The notes: a model not told the origin generated them from the sequence alone. A DNA stretch of 22,321 nucleotides from 2-02-FULL-62-17 sp046153355 (GCA_046153355.1 JBJXEY010000465.1:1-22321); one strand, 5' to 3'. Counted from the stretch's first letter, positions 14,036 through 22,321 are shown. Made by a program: numbers and translations.

Positions 14036-15086
14036 AGCGCGGCCTCAGGCCTCGCGCGCCTGGTCCTATGCATCGCCGTTGCTCGCGGTTGCGCTCACCG
14101 TCATTATTGGCGTGATTTTGTTCACGGCGTTGGGCAAAGACCCGATACGCGGCTTACAGGTATTTTTCTGGGAACCCATAAAAACCGGTTATGCCGTTGG
14201 CGAGCTGGTGGTGAAGGCAACACCGTTATTACTTATTGCCCTCGGCCTGGCGCTTTGTTTTCGCTCCAATGTGTGGAATATCGGCGCCGAGGGGCAGTAC
14301 ATTTTTGGCGCGGTGGCCGCTGCGGGAATGGCGCTTAGCTTAGAGAAAATCCCCGGCGCGTGGATAGCGGTGATACTCGCGGGCGTGCTGGGTGGCATGG
14401 CGTGGGCATCGCTCACGGCGCTACTGCGTGATCGCTTCAACGCCAACGAAATTCTGGTGAGTCTGATGCTGGTGTATGTCGCCACCTTGGTGCTGGGCTA
14501 CCTGGTGTACGGCCCATGGAAAGATCCGCTGGGCTACAACTTTCCGCAAAGCAAAACTTTCGATGCCGCGACGCGAATCCCCCGATTATTCGACGGTTCG
14601 CGCGTCAATCTTGGATTGATCATTGCGTTGCTCGGCGTGGCGGGCCTGTGGGTGTATTTGTTTCGCACGCTCTCCGGATTCGCGCAACAAGTGGGCGGGC
14701 TCGCCCCCGCTGCGGCACGTTTTGCGGGATTTTCATCCCGAAAAGCGCTGTGGGTCGCGTTGCTGGTATCCGGTGGAACCGCAGGCCTCGCCGGGGCACT
14801 GGAAGTCGCCGGGCCCATTGGTCAGCTCACTCCCTATGTACCCGCCGGATATGGATTCGCCGCCATCATCGTGGCGTTCGTCGGCCGCCTGCATCCGGTG
14901 GGCATGTTATTCGCCGCGCTTCTCATGAGCATGTTCTACATCGGCGGTGAATTGGCGCAATCGCGCATGGGGTTGCCTAAATCGTTGACTGGCGTGTTCC
15001 AAGGTCTGTTGCTGTTTACCTTGCTTGCCTGCGACACCCTGGTGAATTATCGATTGGTCATCGGCGCAAGGAGAGCACCGGCATGA
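14022..15086 (+). CDS. BMP-type ABC importer, permease 1
   Basis: 354 aa, rich in hydrophobic helices (about eight to ten). It is of the BPD_transp_2 family, as in NupP/YufP of purine-nucleoside importers. The central segment FRSNVWNIGAEGQYIFGAVA is the ATPase-coupling and substrate-path signature of this permease type. Start GTG 14022 lies inside the ATPase gene with GGAGG 6 bases upstream. The stop overlaps the next ATG (ATGA). With the neighbouring permease it forms the inner-membrane channel. Confidence 0.92.
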   Translation: MLRLEARPQASRAWSYASPLLAVALTVIIGVILFTALGKDPIRGLQVFFWEPIKTGYAVGELVVKATPLLLIALGLALCFRSNVWNIGAEGQYIFGAVAAAGMALSLEKIPGAWIAVILAGVLGGMAWASLTALLRDRFNANEILVSLMLVYVATLVLGYLVYGPWKDPLGYNFPQSKTFDAATRIPRLFDGSRVNLGLIIALLGVAGLWVYLFRTLSGFAQQVGGLAPAAARFAGFSSRKALWVALLVSGGTAGLAGALEVAGPIGQLTPYVPAGYGFAAIIVAFVGRLHPVGMLFAALLMSMFYIGGELAQSRMGLPKSLTGVFQGLLLFTLLACDTLVNYRLVIGARRAPA

Positions 15087-16006
15087 TCGACTCCATGGCG
15101 CTGCTGCTTGCCGCCACCCTCAATGCCGGTACCGTATTGGCCCTAGCGTCGCTTGGCCTCTTGATCAATGAAAAGGCGGGTGTGGTCAATCTGGGCGCAG
15201 AAGGCATGATGTTGTGCGCAGCGCTGGCCGGATTCGCCACCGTGGTGCATTCGGGCAACGAATGGCTTGGGTTTGCCGCCGGCATGGGCGCTGGCGCGCT
15301 ACTGGCGGCAATATTTGGCTTTTTGGTGATTTGGCTCAATACCAATCAATATGCCACGGGCTTGGCACTGGCCTTATTTGGCACGGGTTTTTCCGCATTT
15401 GCCGGCACTGCCTACGTGCAGGCCAACTTACCCGCCCGATCAGAGAGCGGCATCGCCCTGTTGCGCGATATTCCGGTGCTGGGCCCCGCCTTGTTTACCC
15501 ATCACGTTTTGGTTTATCTAACGGTCATTTTCGCCGCGGGTTTGATCTGGTTTCTGTATCGCACACGGTCGGGTTTGGTGTTGCGCAGTGTCGGTGAAAA
15601 CCCCGAATCGGCCCACGCCCTGGGGTACCCGGTGCGTGCAATCCGCATGCTGGCGGTTATTGCCGGCGGCGCGTTATGCGGCCTGGCAGGCGCATATATT
15701 TCAGTCATTTACACACCGCTGTGGGTCGAGGGCATGGTTGCTGGCAAGGGTTGGATTGCGCTCGCGTTGACCACCTTTGCCACCTGGCGCCCGGCGCGGG
15801 TGCTGCTGGGCGCCTATTTATTCGGCGGTGTCACCATGCTGCAATTTCATTTGCAAAGCGCCGGGGTGGATGTGCCTAGCCAGATTTTGAGCATGCTGCC
15901 TTATCTTGCTACCATCGTGGTGCTAGCGTTGATCTCCAGCAACGCGCAATGGATTCGCGTCAATATGCCGGCGTCCCTGGGAAAACCTTTTTATCCTGGC
16001 TCATAA
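15083..16006 (+). CDS. BMP-type ABC importer, permease 2
   Basis: 307 aa, mostly membrane helices. The N-terminal ATLNAGTVLALASLGLLINE followed by KAGVVNLGAEGMM is the standard NupQ/YufQ-type signature. AAGGAGAG 7 bases upstream and an ATGA overlap with permease 1 fix the start at 15083. It pairs with permease 1. Its stop TAA (16004-16006) falls inside a small tandem repeat. Confidence 0.92.
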   Translation: MIDSMALLLAATLNAGTVLALASLGLLINEKAGVVNLGAEGMMLCAALAGFATVVHSGNEWLGFAAGMGAGALLAAIFGFLVIWLNTNQYATGLALALFGTGFSAFAGTAYVQANLPARSESGIALLRDIPVLGPALFTHHVLVYLTVIFAAGLIWFLYRTRSGLVLRSVGENPESAHALGYPVRAIRMLAVIAGGALCGLAGAYISVIYTPLWVEGMVAGKGWIALALTTFATWRPARVLLGAYLFGGVTMLQFHLQSAGVDVPSQILSMLPYLATIVVLALISSNAQWIRVNMPASLGKPFYPGS

Positions 16007-16072
16007 TCCGCCTGGCTCATAATTCGCCTGGTTCATTAATTGCTTCAGAGATTGCACCAAAACCTTTTTATC
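15982..16072 (+). repeat. 14-bp direct repeat flanking three tandem 16-mers
   Basis: AAAACCTTTTTATC occurs exactly at 15982-15995 and again at 16059-16072. Between them are three head-to-tail 16-base units starting CCTGG (15995-16010, 16011-16026, 16027-16042): units 1 and 2 differ at one base and unit 3 is more diverged. The permease stop codon lies in unit 1, and the second 14-mer abuts the ribosome site of the BMP lipoprotein gene. This looks like local duplication between operon genes. Confidence 0.85.
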
Positions 16073-16083
16073 AAGGAAACATC

Positions 16084-17229
16084 ATGACCGATAGTCGCAA
16101 ACGCTCTTTCTTCAAACTAGTCGCCCTGGGCACTTTGTGCAGCTTTACCTTATTGGGCTGCGGCGAAGCCGAAAAACCCGCGCCCAAGCCCGCCGCCGCC
16201 GCACCGGCGCCAAAACCCGATCCGTTAAAAATCGCTTTCGCCTACGTCGGCCCGGTGGGCGATGGCGGTTGGACCTTCGCGCATGACAACGGCCGCAAAG
16301 CCATCGAAAAAGAATTTGGCGATAAGGTGAAGACTTCCTACGTCGAGAACGTCCCCGAATCAGCCGATGCCGAACGCGTCATTCGCGATCTGGCTTCCCA
16401 AGGCAACAAGCTGGTGTTCGGCACCACCTTTGGCTATATGGAGCCCATCCTCAAGGTGGCCGCCGATATGAAGGAGGTGAAATTCGAGCACGCCACCGGT
16501 TACAAAACCGGCGAAAACACCCGCACCTACGACAGCCGTACCTATGAAGGCGCCTACATGGCAGGGGTGATTGCCGGTAAGATGACCAAGACCAACACCC
16601 TGGGCGTGGTGGCTTCGATCCCTATCCCCGAGGTGATTCGCAATATCAACAGCTTCACCCTGGGCGCGCAGTCCTCCAATCCCAAGGTAAAGACCAAGGT
16701 GGTATGGGTCAACGAATGGTTCAATCCCCCGAAGGAAACCGAAGCGGCCACCTCGCTCATCAATGGCGGCGCCGATGTGCTGTTCCAAAATACCGACTCG
16801 GCCGCAGTGCTGAAAACCGCCGAGGAAAAAGGCAAACGCGCCTTTGGCTGGGATTCGGACATGACCGCCTACGGCCCCAAAGCGCACCTGGCCTCGGCCA
16901 TCATCAACTGGGCGCCCTACTACATCAAAGCCACCCGTGAAGCGCTGGATGGCACCTGGAAGGGCGGCAGCGGCGTCTGGTGGGGTGTGAAAGAAGGCGC
17001 GATCGATATCGTTTCCATCGCTGCCGATGTGCCTGATGAGACCAAGGCGCGCGTCGAGGAGGTAAAGAAGGGCCTTAAGGAAGGCAGCTTCTCAATATGG
17101 AAAGGGCCGATTGTCGATAACACCGGCAAGGAACAAATCAAAAAAGATGAAGTCGCCGACGACAAGTTTCTCGGGGGTTTGAATTTCTACGTGCGAGGCG
17201 TCGAGGGCAAGGTTCCCGGCGGGAAGTAA
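16084..17229 (+). CDS. BMP-family lipoprotein substrate receptor of the ABC importer
   Basis: 381 aa from ATG 16084 (AAGGAAA upstream); the longer frame from 15949 only reads through the repeat region. A lipoprotein signal ends with lipobox LLGC (Cys26), followed by an Ala/Pro/Lys linker (about 28-48) tethering the receptor to the membrane. The body starts LKIAFAYVGPVGDGGWTFAH, the BMP/PnrA fold; GDGGW, GTTFGYMEP and NTDSAAV line the ligand cleft in this family. Characterised members bind purine nucleosides. With the permeases and ATPase upstream and guanine deaminase downstream, a purine or nucleoside ligand is inferred. A strong terminator follows 11 bases after the stop. Confidence 0.92.
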   Translation: MTDSRKRSFFKLVALGTLCSFTLLGCGEAEKPAPKPAAAAPAPKPDPLKIAFAYVGPVGDGGWTFAHDNGRKAIEKEFGDKVKTSYVENVPESADAERVIRDLASQGNKLVFGTTFGYMEPILKVAADMKEVKFEHATGYKTGENTRTYDSRTYEGAYMAGVIAGKMTKTNTLGVVASIPIPEVIRNINSFTLGAQSSNPKVKTKVVWVNEWFNPPKETEAATSLINGGADVLFQNTDSAAVLKTAEEKGKRAFGWDSDMTAYGPKAHLASAIINWAPYYIKATREALDGTWKGGSGVWWGVKEGAIDIVSIAADVPDETKARVEEVKKGLKEGSFSIWKGPIVDNTGKEQIKKDEVADDKFLGGLNFYVRGVEGKVPGGK

Positions 17230-17239
17230 CTGCAGCGGC

Positions 17240-17269
17240 AAAAGGCCGGCGCTTGCGCCGGCTTTTTTT
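17240..17269 (+). terminator. intrinsic terminator after the BMP importer operon
   Basis: GCCGGCGC (17245-17252), TT, GCGCCGGC (17255-17262) form a perfect inverted repeat; the two inner base pairs would probably open into a 6-base loop. Seven T follow (17263-17269) and four A precede (17240-17243). This is a textbook Rho-independent terminator placed 11 bases after the receptor stop. Confidence 0.93.
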
Positions 17270-17308
17270 CGCCTACCGGCACCACTATCGCCGCTTGGAG
17301 ATTGCTCG

Positions 17309-18616
17309 ATGTTTGCCTACCGCGCCGCCCTATTGCGCTTTGACGCTAACCGACTCGCGGTATTCGATGCAGATGGCATGTTGGTCGTGGCGCCTAATGC
17401 GGCGGGAGTGCAAATTGTCCATGCCGCCGGGCCCTACAGCGATTTGGCGCGACAGTTTCCAGAGGTAGCCATCACGCACTGGCCGGGCCGCATCATCGCG
17501 CCGGGATTCATCGACCTTCATATTCACTATCCGCAGGTCGATGTTATCGGCTCGCCCGCCGAAGGCCTACTGCCGTGGTTGGAAAAATATACCTTCCCCC
17601 AGGAGGCGCTATTTTCGTCCGCGGACCATTGTGCGTCTGTCGCGCATTTCTTCATCGATGAACTGCTGCGTAACGGCGTCACCACCGCCCTCGCCTTCGC
17701 CACCTCGCATCCCGAATCAGTGAACGCCTTGTTTGAGGCTGCGCAACAACGCGGCATGCGGCTGATTACGGGAAAGTGCCTGCAGGATCGCAACTCTCCC
17801 GATGGCGTGCGCGATGCAACTGAACAAAGTCTCATCGATAGCGAAGCCCTCATCCAGCGATGGCATGCCAAGGGCCGCTTGGGATACGCCATCACGCCGC
17901 GTTTCGCGCCTGCTTGCAGCGAGGCGCAGTTGCGCGGCGCTAGCGAACTCGCGGCGAAATACCCGGATGTGTGGATTCAATCGCATGTCGCGGAAAATGC
18001 GGATGAGATTCGCTGGGCAGGCGAGTTATTTCCTTCATCGCGAAGTTACCTTTCGATCTACGACGATGTTGGCTTGTTGCGCTCGCGAAGTATTTACGCC
18101 CACTGCATTCATTTCGATGAACATGACCACGCGCTGATGTCTGAGCGCGGCGCCGCCGCAGCGGTGTGCCCCACGAGCAACTTGTTTCTTGGTAGCGGTT
18201 TCTTCGATTTCGCGGCCGCGAACAAGTCTGGATACGAATACAGCTTTGCCAGCGACGTGGGTGGCGGCACCAGCTTCAATCCATTTCACACCATGCTCGC
18301 GGCGTATTACGTCGGACGAACCCCCATCGAGCGCGATGGGAGTTCGCGGCCTGGCATGTCGCTCACACCGCAGGAGTTATGGTGGCGCCACACCGCGGGC
18401 GCCGCGCAGGCCCTCGGTCTAGATGAATCGCGCGACTCATCCGCCAATGGAAATCTGCAACCAGGCTGTGAAGCCGATTTCGTGGTGCTCAATCCGTCGG
18501 CGACACCACTACTCGCGCGGCGCACCGGACAAGCTTCGAGCCTTGATGAATTGCTTTTCGCAATGATTGTTCTGGGCGACGACCGCTTGATCGAAAAAAC
18601 GGTGCTGGCCCAATAA
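17309..18616 (+). CDS. guaD: guanine deaminase
   Basis: 435 aa, the usual length for bacterial guanine deaminase (guanine to xanthine plus ammonia). Amidohydrolase-fold metal ligands are visible: HIH in PGFIDLHIHYPQ (His71, His73), QSHVAEN (His226, Glu229), YAHCIHFDEHDH (His265) and SDVGGG (Asp316). PTSNLFLGSG (288-297) and SDVGGGTSF (315-323) are guanine-deaminase hallmarks. GGAG lies about 8 bases before the ATG. The gene follows the importer terminator, so it is either read through or has its own promoter in the 40-base gap. It would feed xanthine to purine catabolism. It converges on the kinase gene with a single base between the stop codons. Confidence 0.92.
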   Translation: MFAYRAALLRFDANRLAVFDADGMLVVAPNAAGVQIVHAAGPYSDLARQFPEVAITHWPGRIIAPGFIDLHIHYPQVDVIGSPAEGLLPWLEKYTFPQEALFSSADHCASVAHFFIDELLRNGVTTALAFATSHPESVNALFEAAQQRGMRLITGKCLQDRNSPDGVRDATEQSLIDSEALIQRWHAKGRLGYAITPRFAPACSEAQLRGASELAAKYPDVWIQSHVAENADEIRWAGELFPSSRSYLSIYDDVGLLRSRSIYAHCIHFDEHDHALMSERGAAAAVCPTSNLFLGSGFFDFAAANKSGYEYSFASDVGGGTSFNPFHTMLAAYYVGRTPIERDGSSRPGMSLTPQELWWRHTAGAAQALGLDESRDSSANGNLQPGCEADFVVLNPSATPLLARRTGQASSLDELLFAMIVLGDDRLIEKTVLAQ

Positions 18617-18617
18617 T

Positions 18618-19919
18618 TTAGGTCACCGCCCGCGCGATGCGCTCATCGGCCATCGCCAAACGATCCACCAATGTATGCAGCAACGCAAAGGTCAGATGCA
18701 ACTGGCAATTAGTGCTGACCTGCCCGATCGCCGCGGTATCGAATTCGGCAAGCACCACGTCAGTGATCGATTCGACCGTCGCTTGCCGATCGATCTTGCC
18801 GGATTTCACATACGCCATCTCGCCAAAATATTCGCCGGCACGCAGCACATTGAGCAAGCGCTCCTGTTTGGTCACCTTTACCTCGCCGCCACCGAGAAAA
18901 TACAGACTCTCACCGGATTCGCCCTCGCGCATCAGTGCGGTGCGTGGCGGCACACGCGTCCAACGAGCGGCGTAGGCCAACTCCCAAATTTCCGCGTCGT
19001 TGAGGCGTTCGAGCGCCGCAATACGGCGCAGCGCGATAAATTTCTCGCGATCGGCGATGGCGTGCTGATAAACACTCAGGCGTCCAATACTGGCAAGATC
19101 CAGCGCCAGATCCGCCCAGGAGTCGTAGCGCTCCTCGGGCTTTTTGGCCAACAATTGCATCACGATACGATCCACATCCTTACCCAAACCCGGCTTGCAT
19201 GCGCTGGGCGGTTGCGGCGTTTCACTAAGAATGGCGTCGAAAATTTCCGGCATGCTGGGTCGCAAAAATGGGCGTTGCCCAGTGAACAACTCATAGAGCA
19301 ACACGCCCATGGAAAACATATCGCTTTGATGCCCCAATGGTTGCCCAGTGATCTGTTCAGGCGACATGTAAAGCGGCGACCCGACATCGGCGATTTGTGT
19401 ATCCAGTGAGCGGTGCAGGTAGGCGGCGCCAAAATCGGCCACTTTAATATTGGTACCGTGGTCCACCATGATGTTGGCCGGCTTAATATCGCGATGCACG
19501 ATACCTTGACGGTGCGCGTAATCCAACGCGCCGCAAATCTTGAAGGCAATCTCGAACACATCTTCCACCGGCAGCAGCGTCTCTGGCGAGGTATGCCTTC
19601 CTAGATTGCCACCCGGTACATATTCCAGAGCGATGTACCCCGAGCCCTCGGCGATCGACGCCTCAAGAATGGAAACGATATGCGGATGCGTGAACTGCCC
19701 CGCAAGCGAGGCTTCGTTGAGAAATTGCTTGATATGGCTGCGCTCGAATTCTTCGCTGCTGACGATATCCGGATCGAGCACCTTGATCGCCACTTCCTGG
19801 TCGGTAAAGGTGTCAAGCGCCAGGTACACGGTAGCAGATGCCCCCTTGCCCAATTCCCTTTTCAACTCGTACTTACCGATGCGCTCGTGCATAAACTTAA
19901 TCCATTCAAAATTGAACAT
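18618..19919 (-). CDS. Ser/Thr protein kinase fused to a cyclic-nucleotide-binding domain
   Basis: 433 aa. The N-terminal Hanks-type kinase (about 17-280) has the glycine loop LGKGASATVY (23-32), Lys46 (VAIKVL), HRDIKPANI (142-150, Asp144), DFG (162-164) and SPE (186-188) in place of APE. All catalytic residues are present. Residues about 305-425 form a cNMP-binding domain with phosphate cassette FGEMAY (365-370) and DRQATV (377-382); Glu367 and Arg378 are the cyclic-nucleotide contacts of PKA/CRP-type domains. No membrane helix is seen. The start at 19919 has GAGG close by; ATG 19892 is an alternative. Kinase control by cAMP or cGMP is inferred from domain order. Confidence 0.92.
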   Translation of the reverse strand: MFNFEWIKFMHERIGKYELKRELGKGASATVYLALDTFTDQEVAIKVLDPDIVSSEEFERSHIKQFLNEASLAGQFTHPHIVSILEASIAEGSGYIALEYVPGGNLGRHTSPETLLPVEDVFEIAFKICGALDYAHRQGIVHRDIKPANIMVDHGTNIKVADFGAAYLHRSLDTQIADVGSPLYMSPEQITGQPLGHQSDMFSMGVLLYELFTGQRPFLRPSMPEIFDAILSETPQPPSACKPGLGKDVDRIVMQLLAKKPEERYDSWADLALDLASIGRLSVYQHAIADREKFIALRRIAALERLNDAEIWELAYAARWTRVPPRTALMREGESGESLYFLGGGEVKVTKQERLLNVLRAGEYFGEMAYVKSGKIDRQATVESITDVVLAEFDTAAIGQVSTNCQLHLTFALLHTLVDRLAMADERIARAVT

Positions 19920-20055
19920 CCGCCTCGCATGGCCGGTTTAGAAAAATCTTCGCCCCGCGCCGAAAATAAATCAAGCCCAATCGATGTGCCGCGAAGAAAG
20001 CGCAGAGCGGACCTCGTTGAAGCATTGAACCCAGGGTACAGGTGAATAAGATTAC

Positions 20056-20088
20056 CCGCGTGACCACGCGGCGGTTGTTGGATAGACT
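20056..20088 (+). promoter_or_regulatory. candidate promoter with palindromic operator for the Bug receptor
   Basis: CCGCGTG-AC-CACGCGG (20056-20071) is a perfect 7+7-bp inverted repeat in the 202-base gap between the divergent kinase and Bug genes. A plausible promoter overlaps it: -35 GTGACC (20060-20065), a 17-base spacer, -10 TAGACT (20083-20088), each 4/6 to consensus. A repressor bound to the palindrome would cover the -35. The rest of the gap shows no other motif. Confidence 0.4.
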
Positions 20089-20121
20089 GTTTTCCTTCGC
20101 GCCTCATAGTCGGGAAATTGT

Positions 20122-21135
20122 ATGGACAAAATCCAAAAATTCGCCGCGTACGCGTTTTTGGCAAAAAAGCTCGAGCCGCTTTTGCGCTCGTTTGTGGCGC
20201 TCGCCATGGGCGTTGCCCTTCACCCGGCGGCGGCACAGGCCCCCTACCCGTCCAAACAAATTCATATGATCGTGCCCAGTGTACCCGGCGGCGCCAACGA
20301 CACCGGCGCGCGCTTAACCGCGCCCAAATTGGCGGAAATCCTGGGGCAACCGGTTATTGTGGAGAATCGCGCTGCCAGCGGCGGCATAGTTGGCATGAAT
20401 CAGGTAGCCAGGGCCGCTCCAGACGGCTATACCCTCATCATGGTGTTCGATAGCTTCGCCACCAACCCATTTCTATTCAAAGATGTCACTTATAACCCTG
20501 TCAAAGACTACACGCCGGTCTCGCTGGTGGGGCGAAGTGCGCAAGCCCTGGCGGCGCATCCGAGCCTTGGGGTCAAAACCTTGCCTGATTTCGTCCAATT
20601 GGCGCGTAGCCGCGGGTCGGAGCTGGACTGGGGCACTGCGGGGCCGGGCACATCGAGCCGCTTTAGCATGGAATTATTCAAAATCACCGCCTCAATTGAA
20701 CCCACCACCATCAATTACAAAGGCGGCGCGCCACTGATCAACGACCTGTTGGGCGGGCAAGTCAAGGCGACTATCGTCGCGCTGAGTGTCGCTTACCCCC
20801 ATTTACGTGGCGGCAAGTTGGTGCCGATTGCGGTGACATCGGCGCGCCGCTCGCCACTTCTGCCGGATGTTCCCACGGTAGCCGAGGTTTTCCCGGGCTT
20901 CGAGGCGCAAGGCTGGTTGGGTCTGCTCGGACCAGCGGCGACGCCACGCCCGGTAGTCGACCGCCTGTACGGCGCGATGGTGAAAGTAATGGCGGTGCCG
21001 GAAGTCAAGGCAAAGTTCGAAGCCTTGGGATATGAGGTTGCCGCAAGCACACCTGAAGAGTTTGGCGCGTGGATCCTAAATGAAACCACCAAGTGGGGAC
21101 GGGTGATTCGCGAACGCAAAATTACCTTGGACTGA
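20122..21135 (+). CDS. Bug/TTT-family periplasmic solute-binding protein
   Basis: 337 aa. A signal peptide with a long, basic n-region (residues 1-22) and hydrophobic core LLRSFVALAMGVAL probably ends at AAAQA/PYP near residue 41. Family motifs: IHMIVPSVPGGANDTGARL, ENRAASGGIVGMNQVARAAP, TINYKGGAPLINDLLGGQ. GGGAAA lies 7 bases before the ATG. As with other Bug proteins, it would bind a small carboxylate in the periplasm. No TctAB partner is present. It is followed 34 bases later by another Bug gene, with only moderate similarity between the two, so they likely have different ligands. Confidence 0.92.
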   Translation: MDKIQKFAAYAFLAKKLEPLLRSFVALAMGVALHPAAAQAPYPSKQIHMIVPSVPGGANDTGARLTAPKLAEILGQPVIVENRAASGGIVGMNQVARAAPDGYTLIMVFDSFATNPFLFKDVTYNPVKDYTPVSLVGRSAQALAAHPSLGVKTLPDFVQLARSRGSELDWGTAGPGTSSRFSMELFKITASIEPTTINYKGGAPLINDLLGGQVKATIVALSVAYPHLRGGKLVPIAVTSARRSPLLPDVPTVAEVFPGFEAQGWLGLLGPAATPRPVVDRLYGAMVKVMAVPEVKAKFEALGYEVAASTPEEFGAWILNETTKWGRVIRERKITLD

Positions 21136-21169
21136 ATCGACGCACATGCTGCATTGAGGAGAATTGAAA

Positions 21170-22147
21170 ATGAATCGACATACGGCGACCTACACAATCT
21201 GCTTGACCCTTTGCACAAGCTTTTACGCCGCGCCGGTTTTTTCGCAAAGCACCTGGCCGACAAGATCGGTTCGCATCATCGTTCCCTCCACGCCCGGTGG
21301 CGGTACCGATCATTACGCCAGACTGATGAGCGCTGCGCTGAGCGAATCCTTCAAACAACAGTTCGTGGTCGATAACCGTCCCGGCGGCAACGGCAACATC
21401 GGTGCCGAGGCAGCGGCACGCTCCACCCCAGATGGCCACACCATCATGATCGCGGCCAGCCCTTCGCTCATCATGAATCCAATTCTCTACAAGAGCATGC
21501 CCTTCAACGCGGAAAAAGATTTTGCCCCGGTTGCAGGTGGCGTCATCAGCCCGTTGATTTTCGTCGTTCATCCTTCGGTGCCAGCGCGCAACGTCGCCGA
21601 GTTGGTCGCCGTGGGGAAAAAATCCCCCGGCAAACTCACCTATGGCTCGGCACAACAAACCAGTTCGACCGCACTAGGTGTTCGCCTGTTAGAGGATGCT
21701 AGCGGGGCGCAGTTCACCAATATTCCCTATAAAGGCCTGGGACAGGCGGTACAAAACCTATTGAGCGGCGAAATATCCTTCATGTATTCGGATGTCGTCG
21801 CCATCCTGCCGCACCTTCGTGCCGGAAAAGTAATCGCATTGGGGGCGTCGACGCGAATCTCCCACTTGCCTGATGTGCCCACTGTCGCCGATGCTGGATA
21901 CCCGGAAGCCGGCGTGCACGCCTCGTTCATGGTGGTCGCGCCTAGCGGCACGCCGCAAGCGATTATTCAGCGATTGAATGGCGAGATTTTGCGTGTGACG
22001 CGCACGCCCGACATCGCTACCAAACTCGAAGCAATGGTCCTGATCCCCTACTTCGAAAGCCCTGCGGAATTCGGCGCGCGCTTGATTAAGGAACGCGAGA
22101 AGTGGGCGGCGCATATTAAAAGGCTGGGCGTGAAGCTCGACGAATAG
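21170..22147 (+). CDS. Bug/TTT-family periplasmic solute-binding protein
   Basis: 325 aa from ATG 21170, chosen over TTG 21164 because GAGGAG (21156-21161) is ideally spaced for it. The signal peptide TATYTICLTLCTSFYAAPVF ends near FSQ/STWP (about residue 27). Motifs: VRIIVPSTPGGGTDHYARL, DNRPGGNGNIGAEAAARSTP, TNIPYKGLGQAVQNLLSGE. It is probably co-transcribed with the preceding Bug gene (34-base gap). It is an orphan receptor, and no enzyme gene follows in the window to hint at its ligand. Confidence 0.92.
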   Translation: MNRHTATYTICLTLCTSFYAAPVFSQSTWPTRSVRIIVPSTPGGGTDHYARLMSAALSESFKQQFVVDNRPGGNGNIGAEAAARSTPDGHTIMIAASPSLIMNPILYKSMPFNAEKDFAPVAGGVISPLIFVVHPSVPARNVAELVAVGKKSPGKLTYGSAQQTSSTALGVRLLEDASGAQFTNIPYKGLGQAVQNLLSGEISFMYSDVVAILPHLRAGKVIALGASTRISHLPDVPTVADAGYPEAGVHASFMVVAPSGTPQAIIQRLNGEILRVTRTPDIATKLEAMVLIPYFESPAEFGARLIKEREKWAAHIKRLGVKLDE

Positions 22148-22321
22148 TCGATTGCCAGCGCCTTTCCAAGCAATTAAGCTCTTTGGCGTAATCAACCGAG
22201 GTGGCCCAAGCGAAGTTGCCCATCGTCGTCTGGTTGGGACGCGCTGACGTGGCGTTGTCCTCGCGTGGCAAGCAAAAGATAAATCTTCTCATCCCTTGAC
22301 TTAAGGCAAACAATGGCAGCG

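Noticed and set aside
13390..14073. 227-codon minus-strand frame opposite the ABC ATPase
   Set aside because: Shadow of the ATPase; Arg/Ser/Thr-rich composition without domains.
22116..22321. Minus-strand frame open from the right edge, ending at 22116 (about 67 codons)
   Set aside because: It overlaps the end of the well-supported Bug gene by 32 bases and shows no recognisable motif. It could be the tail of a gene outside the window, but nothing positive supports this.
1..22321. CRISPR arrays, insertion sequences, phage genes
   Set aside because: No spaced repeats of CRISPR size, transposase, integrase or terminal inverted repeats were seen.

Overview
The window looks like a chromosome segment of a betaproteobacterium, probably order Burkholderiales. 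By eye its G+C is in the high 50s. It carries three orphan Bug/TTT-type periplasmic solute receptors without membrane partners, a signature gene class of that group, alongside catabolic genes (UbiD decarboxylase, VOC dioxygenase-like proteins, a CoxL-type molybdoenzyme) and a tRNA-Cys with encoded CCA. The taxon is inferred from gene content; there is no rRNA here.

Left part (1-8.8 kb). A minus-strand operon encodes an alpha/beta hydrolase, an extradiol-dioxygenase-like VOC protein and the start of a third gene cut by the window edge. Divergent from it is a 795-aa molybdopterin-binding hydroxylase large subunit without small or medium partners. Next come tRNA-Cys, a MazF/PemK toxin with a ribbon-helix-helix antitoxin, and a minus-strand run of UbiD decarboxylase, Bug receptor and membrane-anchored Mrr-like protein. 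The Mrr-like protein appears to have lost its catalytic Q/E-x-K residues.

Middle part (8.8-11.2 kb). This is a small accessory island. It holds a C-terminal remnant of a dockerin-like surface protein, a 9-bp tandem repeat, an HTH (excisionase-type) antitoxin followed by only the first ~20 codons of its expected PIN toxin, a second HTH gene, a zeta/AAA-type P-loop kinase and a small companion gene. Near-identical 23-bp direct repeats (21/23) lie at the 3' ends of the second HTH gene and the small companion, bracketing the zeta module. This is the most unusual part of the window.

Right part (11.2-22.3 kb). A plus-strand operon runs from a tandem-domain VOC protein through a complete BMP-type ABC importer (ATPase, two permeases, lipoprotein receptor). 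It ends at a strong intrinsic terminator, and a guanine deaminase gene follows, so purine or purine-nucleoside uptake and breakdown is the best reading. Convergent to it is a Ser/Thr protein kinase fused to a cyclic-nucleotide-binding domain. Beyond a divergent intergenic region with a perfect 7+7-bp palindrome lie two consecutive Bug receptors. The last 174 bases hold nothing I can assign.
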